A stretch of 5,334 nt of DNA. Origin: Chloroflexota bacterium. Its GTDB lineage: Bacteria > Chloroflexota > Chloroflexia > Chloroflexales > Kallotenuaceae. The position numbers and the translations under genes are program-made. The stretch is from contig JAFAYS010000217.1 in assembly GCA_019240175.1 (NCBI GenBank), forward strand, positions 1-5,334. The letters run 5' to 3'. Below the pieces are notes generated by a model. It had not been told where the DNA came from, did not search any database, and saw nothing but the letters and a program-made list of their open reading frames with translations. Below are positions 1 to 3,978 of this stretch, piece after piece; position 1 is the first letter of the stretch, and each line of letters opens with the position of its first letter.

Positions 1-1330
1 GCGAGCCGAGCGTGCCGTCCATCCACCACTGCGGCGTGTGGCCCGGCAGCTTGCGCAGCGTAAAGTGCCGCGCCAGCATCGCCACCAGCACATGCGACTC
101 GAACAATGAAAAGTTATTGCCGATGCACACACGCTGTCCCGCCGCAAACGGGTAGTAGGCATACGGATGGCGCGCCGCCTCCTGCTCCGGGGTCCAGCGG
201 TCGGGGTCGAAGCGCAGCGGATCGGGCCAGAAGTCGGGATGGCGATGCGTCAGGTACGGCATCACGATCATGCGCGCGCCCTGCGGCACAGCCACACCGT
301 CGATCTCGTCGGACGCCGCCGCATCACGCGCGTACATCGGAGCTGCGGGATACAGGCGCAAGGTTTCTTTGATCACCTGGAGCGTGTAGGGCAGCCGTTT
401 GAGGTGGTCAAGCGTTGGCACATCATCGCCCAGCACCGCGTCGATCTCGGCGTGCAGCCGCGCAGCAACCTCCGGATGCTCGGCCAGCGCGTGCCATAAA
501 AAGGAGAGCGTGCGCGCCGTGGTCTCGTGGCCGGCAAAAAAGATCGTGATCGACTCGTCACGCAGCAGCACATCCGACATTGGCTCGCCGGTTTCTTCGT
601 CGCGGGCGTTCATCATGCGTGTCAGCAAATCATTCGGCCAGGACTCGGGCGGCTGTGCGCGGCGCTGCGCGATCACGCCCTGGATATATTCGCGAACGCG
701 GTTGCGCGCATCCAGGTAGGCACGGTTGCGGGAGGTCGGCATCCACAGCGGCGCATGAAACGGATTCATCTGCCGGCTCGACGCAAAGCCGATCATGGTC
801 TCAACCGCCTCTTTGACCCAACCGATCGTGTCGGGCGTTTCGAGGCTAAACATGCTTTTCAAGATGATCGAGGCTGTCAGCACCGACATTTCGGTCAGAA
901 TGTCCACCGGCTCGCCACGCTGCACGACGGCATTCCAGCGCTCGCGAAACCAGACGCCGTCCTCGGCAAATACCGGCAAGTAGGTTTCGATAGCGCGCGG
1001 CGTGAAAAACGGTGCCATCAGCCGGCGCTGCCGTCGCCACAGCGCGCCGTTGCTGGCCACCAGCCCGTCGCCCAGCAGCAGATTGCGCACACCGTCATAG
1101 CTGGTGAGCTTGGCGTAAGTGTCGCGCTGCTCGACGGTGACGCGATGCACGTGGTCGGGATGAACAACCAGCATGATCGTCTGCGGGCCAAGCTGGATAC
1201 GCGCCTGATCACCATAGCGCCGCCAGGTCGATTCAAAAAAGGTGAGCAGCCCTTGCCGCTGGACCTCAAGCGCAATATCTACAGCAAAGCGGCTGCGGCG
1301 GTGCGGGGCTGAACTTAAAGATGCGGTCAT
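1..1330 (-). CDS. Cytochrome P450 (C-terminal end cut by window edge)
   Basis: Haem-thiolate monooxygenase, cytosolic and dependent on a separate redox partner, since no fused reductase is visible before the edge. Reading from the ATG at 1330, 443 codons are open to the left edge. Visible motifs in order: the C-helix WRRQRR near residue 98; the I-helix oxygen-activation motif AGHETT at 266-271; the K-helix ExxR as ETLR at 322-325; a PERF-like FDPDRW at 374-379; and the haem loop PFAAGQRVCIG at 394-404, with Cys402 as the expected iron ligand. Bacterial P450s usually have 400-460 residues, so only a short tail should be missing. The AGHETT, ETLRLYP and CIG pattern resembles the CYP102/CYP110/CYP4-like fatty-acid or terpene hydroxylases more than camphor-type P450s, but the substrate cannot be read from sequence. 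The start is supported by AGGAG nine bases upstream. The gene lies 33 bases behind a TetR repressor gene and is probably cotranscribed with it. Confidence 0.95.
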   Translation of the reverse strand, partial: MTASLSSAPHRRSRFAVDIALEVQRQGLLTFFESTWRRYGDQARIQLGPQTIMLVVHPDHVHRVTVEQRDTYAKLTSYDGVRNLLLGDGLVASNGALWRRQRRLMAPFFTPRAIETYLPVFAEDGVWFRERWNAVVQRGEPVDILTEMSVLTASIILKSMFSLETPDTIGWVKEAVETMIGFASSRQMNPFHAPLWMPTSRNRAYLDARNRVREYIQGVIAQRRAQPPESWPNDLLTRMMNARDEETGEPMSDVLLRDESITIFFAGHETTARTLSFLWHALAEHPEVAARLHAEIDAVLGDDVPTLDHLKRLPYTLQVIKETLRLYPAAPMYARDAAASDEIDGVAVPQGARMIVMPYLTHRHPDFWPDPLRFDPDRWTPEQEAARHPYAYYPFAAGQRVCIGNNFSLFESHVLVAMLARHFTLRKLPGHTPQWWMDGTLGS

Positions 1331-1339
1331 AAACTCTTG

Positions 1340-1344
1340 CTCCT
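1340..1344 (-). promoter_or_regulatory. Ribosome binding site of the P450 gene
   Basis: Read on the minus strand, AGGAG is followed by nine bases and then the ATG at 1330. It lies in the 33-base gap after the TetR stop codon, so the P450 can be translated independently from a shared transcript. It fixes the P450 start. Confidence 0.75.
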
Positions 1345-1363
1345 ATGGAAAAACGTAGCTGCG

Positions 1364-2026
1364 TCAGGCTTGCTGCAACGACGGAGCTGCCAGGCGCGGA
1401 AAGAAGATGCGGCTGACATAGGCCGCCAGCTGGGCGGGCGAGATCTGGCCGCTGATCAGCAGCAACTCGTAGCCACTCGGCGATACCAGCGTGACGAACG
1501 TAGCCACCAGGAGCGGCGTGGGCACCGTGCTGTCTAGCTCGCCGCTGCGCTGGCCTTCCTCCAACAGCGCCGTGATCCGCTGCATGGCCTGCGTGATGTG
1601 AGCTTGCAGGTTCTCGCGCTTTTCGATCACGCTCTTGGTCAAGCCGATACGATTATTCAGCTCAAGCAGCACCTGGTTGCGCTGCTCCTGCATGCGCGTG
1701 TACACGTTCAGGAGAATCTGCTCCACCCGTGCCCGCACCGTGAGCGGCTCGCCGATGATCTGATCCACAAACGACAAAAAGCCCACGATCTGCTGCTCGA
1801 CCAGCGCGACCAATAGATCTTCTTTGCTCGCAAAATGCAGATACACCGTGCCCTTGGCGATCCCGGCGCGAGCGGCGATTTCGTCGATCGACGCGTCGTA
1901 ATAGCCACGCTCGGTAAAAACCTCCTGGGCGGCAGCGAGGATCAGCGCCGCGCGCTCTTCACGCTGGCGCTCTTTCAGTGAGCGCATGGTTGAGCTTGAG
2001 TGCGCTGCCGGCAAATTTCTCGTCAT
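1364..2026 (-). CDS. TetR/AcrR-family transcriptional repressor
   Basis: A 220-residue one-component repressor, a usual length for the family. The N-terminal DNA-binding domain spans about residues 27-73: a first helix around ILAAAQEVFTERGYYDAS, then the helix-turn-helix IDEIAARAGIAKGTVYLHF with the family's typical GTVYxHFxSKEDL ending. The remainder (about 80-215) is the all-helical, variable ligand-binding and dimerisation domain, so the inducer is not predictable. The first ATG at 2026 has a weak AAGG six bases upstream. A second in-frame ATG at 1987 has no visible ribosome site and would still keep the whole DNA-binding domain, so the true start could be either. The P450 gene follows after 33 bases on the same strand with no terminator between, which suggests one operon. 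The likely role is repression of its own promoter and of the P450, relieved by the P450 substrate or a related lipophilic compound; that role is inferred from layout. Confidence 0.93.
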   Translation of the reverse strand: MTRNLPAAHSSSTMRSLKERQREERAALILAAAQEVFTERGYYDASIDEIAARAGIAKGTVYLHFASKEDLLVALVEQQIVGFLSFVDQIIGEPLTVRARVEQILLNVYTRMQEQRNQVLLELNNRIGLTKSVIEKRENLQAHITQAMQRITALLEEGQRSGELDSTVPTPLLVATFVTLVSPSGYELLLISGQISPAQLAAYVSRIFFPRLAAPSLQQA

Positions 2027-2032
2027 AGCAAG

Positions 2033-2036
2033 CCTT
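2033..2036 (-). promoter_or_regulatory. Weak ribosome binding site of the TetR gene
   Basis: Minus-strand AAGG (part of CAAGG) lies six bases before the ATG at 2026. It is short, but spacing is good, and it favours this start over the internal ATG at 1987, which has no purine-rich site in front. Confidence 0.45.
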
Positions 2037-2056
2037 GTATCTGATCTTCAGCCGGA

Positions 2057-2074
2057 TATTCAATCGCTTGAATA
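2057..2074. promoter_or_regulatory. Second dyad in the TetR leader (dyad 2)
   Basis: Perfect seven-base arms TATTCAA and TTGAATA flank TCGC; with one bulged A the pairing extends through GGA/TCC (2054-2078). It lies in the predicted leader, about 25-42 bases after the start site. It could be a second operator half of a TetR-type arrangement, a binding site for another regulator, or a leader hairpin in the mRNA. Its arms differ in sequence from dyad 1, so the same protein need not bind both. Confidence 0.4.
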
Positions 2075-2088
2075 ATCCGTCAAATTTC

Positions 2089-2102
2089 TGACTCGTTAGT
2101 CA
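2089..2102. promoter_or_regulatory. Candidate TetR operator (dyad 1)
   Basis: Perfect five-base arms TGACT and AGTCA flank a four-base centre, CGTT. After one mismatch the symmetry continues outward for two more bases on each side (2086-2105). The dyad covers about -4 to +10 of the predicted operon start and touches the -10 box, where a repressor would block polymerase. Assignment to the adjacent TetR protein is inferred from position. Confidence 0.5.
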
Positions 2103-2104
2103 TA

Positions 2105-2133
2105 ATTATTACTACATATTCAGTATTCGTCAA
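2105..2133 (-). promoter_or_regulatory. Sigma-70-like promoter of the TetR-P450 operon
   Basis: On the minus strand, TTGACG (2133-2128; five of six bases match the -35 consensus) is followed by a 17-base spacer and AATAAT (2110-2105; five of six match the -10). Transcription would start near 2098, giving a leader of about 71 bases before the TetR ATG. A second TTGACG at 2083-2078 has only a poor -10 partner. The surrounding 2050-2135 segment is clearly AT-rich compared with the flanking genes. Confidence 0.65.
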
Positions 2134-2225
2134 GGCTTCTGCTGTTCCGCTCAGACGATATAGACAGCCATTGAGTTTGCCCCTGGAGCTATGCCGCGTA
2201 CGTCGTCGCAAACCTGACAGAAAAT
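2134..2225. other. Intergenic stretch holding the left junction of the insertion sequence
   Basis: No gene was found between the TetR operon promoter and the left-end hairpin. The junction between host DNA and the insertion sequence should lie here. By analogy with IS608, whose left cleavage site is about 20 bases before the hairpin foot, it would be around 2205-2225. There is no terminal inverted repeat or target duplication to mark it, as is normal for this family. TTGAG at 2171-2175 and TGAC at 2215-2218 are possible target motifs, neither of them convincing. Confidence 0.35.
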
Positions 2226-2272
2226 AGTCCGCCGCAAGCCGCGCCCTTGTAGGGGCAGCGGTTAGGCGGACT
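2226..2272 (+). repeat. Left-end subterminal hairpin of the insertion sequence
   Basis: A perfect eight-base outer stem, AGTCCGCC (2226-2233) with GGCGGACT (2265-2272), encloses a second helix. Inside, CCGC (2239-2242) pairs with GCGG (2258-2261) and GCCC (2243-2246) with GGGC (2253-2256). A2257 is unpaired on the 3' arm and the loop is TTGTAG. In IS608 the TnpA dimer recognises an imperfect hairpin with an extrahelical base, so the inner helix is the likely TnpA-binding part. The extra outer stem has no counterpart at the right end. Confidence 0.7.
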
Positions 2273-2310
2273 TCCCCGAACTAGATGTAGCCTCTGTTTT
2301 GGTACACGTG

Positions 2311-2339
2311 TTGATTTTCTTGTCGTTCTATGCCATAAT
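2311..2339 (+). promoter_or_regulatory. tnpA promoter, implying a nearly leaderless mRNA
   Basis: TTGATT (2311-2316; four of six) and CATAAT (2334-2339; five of six) are separated by exactly 17 bases. Only nine bases lie between the -10 box and the ATG at 2349, so a normal start site falls at about 2346-2348, and the message would have a leader of zero to three bases. No ribosome binding site precedes tnpA, which fits. Confidence 0.5.
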
Positions 2340-2348
2340 TTCAACACT

Positions 2349-2741
2349 ATGGAGTACCAACGCGACGAACAGCGTGTCCACTTGATTGTGTACCACCTGA
2401 TCTGGTGTCCTAAGCGACGTAAGCGGATTTTGGTAGAACCCGTCGCTACGACCTTGCACCAGTTGATTGAGGACACGTGCACCCAACGAGGTTGGGATAT
2501 TCTGCACCTTGCCATTCAGCCGGATCACGTTCATTTGCTTGTCCGCGTCTTTCCAACCAACGCGGCGGCTGATGTTGTTGGTGCGATCAAGGGGTATACC
2601 TCCCACGAATTACGGCGGTTATATCCGAACATTCTCAACAAAATACCGTCACTGTGGACACGTTCATACTTTGCCAGCACAGCCGGAAATGTCAGTGAGG
2701 TGACCATTCGCGCCTACATCGAAGCCCAAAAAGGGAAATAA
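2349..2741 (+). CDS. tnpA: IS200/IS605 transposase TnpA (Y1 HUH)
   Basis: Single-strand DNA transposase that cuts and rejoins the element ends through a 5'-phosphotyrosine link, acting as a dimer on terminal hairpins. The 130-residue length is normal. The N-terminus has the typical VYHLIWCPKRRK strand; the metal-binding HUH motif is HVH in QPDHVHLLV (about residues 58-66); the middle GAIKGYTSHELRR and LWTRSYF segments are family hallmarks. The catalytic tyrosine is most likely the one in AYIEAQKGK near the C-terminus. No key residue appears missing, so the protein looks active. The start ATG has no ribosome site and is explained by a promoter almost touching it. tnpB begins two bases after the stop codon, so the two are probably cotranscribed. 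Confidence 0.96.
   Translation: MEYQRDEQRVHLIVYHLIWCPKRRKRILVEPVATTLHQLIEDTCTQRGWDILHLAIQPDHVHLLVRVFPTNAAADVVGAIKGYTSHELRRLYPNILNKIPSLWTRSYFASTAGNVSEVTIRAYIEAQKGK
2731..2736 (+). promoter_or_regulatory. Ribosome binding site of tnpB inside the end of tnpA
   Basis: AAGGGA lies within the last codons of tnpA, seven bases before the GTG at 2744. It supports the GTG as the tnpB start and suggests translational coupling between the two genes. Confidence 0.65.
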
Positions 2742-2743
2742 CT

Positions 2744-3885
2744 GTGCTAAAAGCGTTCCAATATCGCATGTATCCGTCGAAACCACAAGAACGAAAACTA
2801 GAGGCAACACGCGAAACGTGCCGCCGCTGGTATAACCATCTGTTGGCAGAACGGAAAACCGCGTATGCGGAACGCAAGGAACCCATCGGTAAGTACGAAC
2901 AACTCCGGCGCGTCAAGGAACACAAAGCCTCAAATCCGTGGGCGGCGGACGTCCATAGCCACGTTTTGCAAGTGGTGGTTGCCGATCTGGACAAAGCGTT
3001 CCAAGCCTTCTTTCGTCGCGTGAAAGCTGGACAAACAGCAGGATACCCGCGTTTTCGCGGTCGCAACCGTTTTGCTAGCTTCGGCTTCAAGGAATACGGC
3101 AACGGCTTCAAGATCGATGGCCGGCGCGTGCGCGTGTCAGGTATCGGGCGGATTGCTGTTCGTTGGCATCGCCCATTGGAAGGCACGATCAAAACACTCA
3201 GGTTGATCAAGAAAGCAAGCGGTTGGTACGCCTGTTTCAGCGTGGAATACACACCACAATCGCTGCCAGCAACGGGGCGCGACGTTGGGGTTGATGTGGG
3301 CATTGCCAGTCTGATGACCACCTCAGACGGCGCACGCGTGCCGCCGCAACACTGGTACAGGCGCGAACAAAAGAAGCTACGGGTGCTGCAACGACAGGTA
3401 GCGCGCCGCACCAAGGGTGGGAAGAACCGCCGTAAAGCCGTTGTCCAGTTACAGCGGCACCACGAACGGATTGCAAACCAACGTAAAGATTTCTTGAACA
3501 AACTCGCCTACACCCTGATCCAGCAGTACGACTGTATAGCGGTTGAACATCTGCGGATCACGAATATGGTCAAAAACCGTCACCTGGCAAAAGCATCTTG
3601 GATGCAGGGTGGGGCTACTTCGTGACACAATTACACGCGAAAGCGGCGGAGGCTGCGCGTGTGGTGGTGGAAGTTGATCCCGCCTATACCTCCAAAACGT
3701 GCTCAGGGTGCGGTCACGTTTTTGAGAACCTCACACTCAAAGACCGTTGGATCGCGTGCCGTTGCGGACTATCGCTTGATCGAGACCACAACGCGGCGAT
3801 CAATATCGTGAAACGGGCGGGACACGTCCGTTGGGGCATAAACTCATCGCGAGATGGGTTGCCCCAAGAAGCCGCCGCGCTTTAG
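2744..3885 (+). pseudogene. tnpB: RNA-guided nuclease TnpB, split by a -1 frameshift
   Basis: TnpB is an omega-RNA-guided RuvC nuclease, ancestor of Cas12, which cuts empty donor sites and helps the element persist. The first frame starts at GTG 2744 and runs to a TGA at 3623-3625. The second continues from about 3592 to the TAG at 3883-3885. Joined at the AAAA tract 3589-3592, they give about 380 residues, normal for the family. In the joined protein: N-terminal helix-turn-helix region about 1-60; RuvC-I Asp184 in VGVDVGIAS; RuvC-II Glu268 in IAVEHLRI; the expected KNRHLAK-SILDAGWG sequence exactly across the shift; zinc finger CSGC (320-323) with CRC (339-341); RuvC-III DRDHNAA (346-352). 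The second cysteine pair is C-x-C where C-x2-C is more usual. All catalytic positions survive, so the break is recent, a sequencing error, or rescued by slippage. The 3' end overlaps the putative guide RNA. Confidence 0.9.
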
Positions 3886-3905
3886 CGCGTGCGGAGTGTC
3901 ACGTC
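3831..3905 (+). ncRNA. Candidate omega/re RNA scaffold 3' part (approximate limits)
   Basis: In TnpB systems the guide RNA covers the 3' end of tnpB and the right end, with the guide copied from DNA beyond the element. Here a strong hairpin (TTGGGGCA 3831-3838 with TGCCCCAA 3860-3867) continues through ACTCATC (3842-3848) and GATGGGT (3853-3859), with one T-G wobble, to a GCGA loop of the stable GNRA type. The right-end hairpin follows after four bases. The RNA 5' end probably lies further upstream in tnpB and cannot be placed. The guide would start after roughly 3895-3905. No T-tract follows, so these are not ordinary terminators. Confidence 0.6.
3872..3894 (+). repeat. Right-end subterminal hairpin of the insertion sequence
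   Basis: CCGC (3872-3875) pairs with GCGG (3891-3894) and CGCGC (3876-3880) with GCGCG (3885-3889), around the loop TTTA. T3890 is unpaired on the 3' arm. The foot and the position of the unpaired base match the left-end inner hairpin. The tnpB stop codon TAG (3883-3885) begins in the loop, so the last tnpB codons are also end structure. The right cleavage site should lie roughly ten bases on; TCAC at 3899-3902 is a weak candidate. Confidence 0.7.
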
Positions 3906-3978
3906 TATGATATTGGCACGGCGACGCATCTGTTGAGCTGGCCCATGATACGAGCCAGGTAAGCCGCATACCTTAATT
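3895..3978 (+). other. Short interval between the insertion sequence and the LAL gene
   Basis: Holds the right junction of the element and the leader of the LAL gene. No convincing promoter was found: TATGAT at 3906-3911 looks like a -10 box but has no -35 at the right distance. Two weak dyads are present, CTGGC/GCCAG (3938-3942 with 3954-3958) and AGGTA/TACCT (3957-3961 with 3969-3973). The LAL gene may depend on read-through from the element or on a promoter outside the consensus. Confidence 0.3.

Larger units (their letters stand above)
2210..3905 (+). mobile_element. IS200/IS605-family insertion sequence (tnpA + tnpB); ends approximate
   Basis: A single-strand 'peel and paste' type element. 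It carries a Y1 HUH transposase gene and, two bases after it, a tnpB gene in the same direction, the usual IS605/IS608-like order. Structured ends replace inverted repeats. The left hairpin core (2239-2261) and the right hairpin (3872-3894) have the same CCGC/GCGG foot, a GC-rich upper stem and one unpaired base on the 3' arm; the bases just 5' of the feet are CAAG and GAAG. Length is about 1.7 kb, normal for the group. The exact ends cannot be fixed without an empty site or sister copies. The element sits between divergent host genes and points toward the LAL regulator. It is somewhat less GC-rich than its neighbours, consistent with transfer. Confidence 0.9.

Noticed and set aside
527..1312. 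Plus-strand open frame of 261 codons
   Set aside because: It lies entirely antisense to the P450 gene, whose reverse-strand frame carries every P450 motif. The plus-strand product is rich in Arg, His and Gln without family motifs.
2692..3501. Minus-strand open frame of 269 codons
   Set aside because: Antisense shadow of tnpB; its product is Arg- and Ser-rich and shows no domain.
3589..3592. Programmed -1 ribosomal frameshift in tnpB
   Set aside because: The site has only four A residues and no standard slippery heptamer; programmed shifting is not the normal means of making TnpB. Deletion or sequencing error is simpler, though not proven.
3831..3894. Rho-independent terminator after tnpB
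   Set aside because: The hairpins are strong, but no run of T follows either of them, and they match the right-end and guide-RNA structures of the element better.
3906..3911. TATGAT as a -10 box for the LAL gene
   Set aside because: No recognisable -35 sequence lies 16-18 bases upstream, and the position falls at the element junction.
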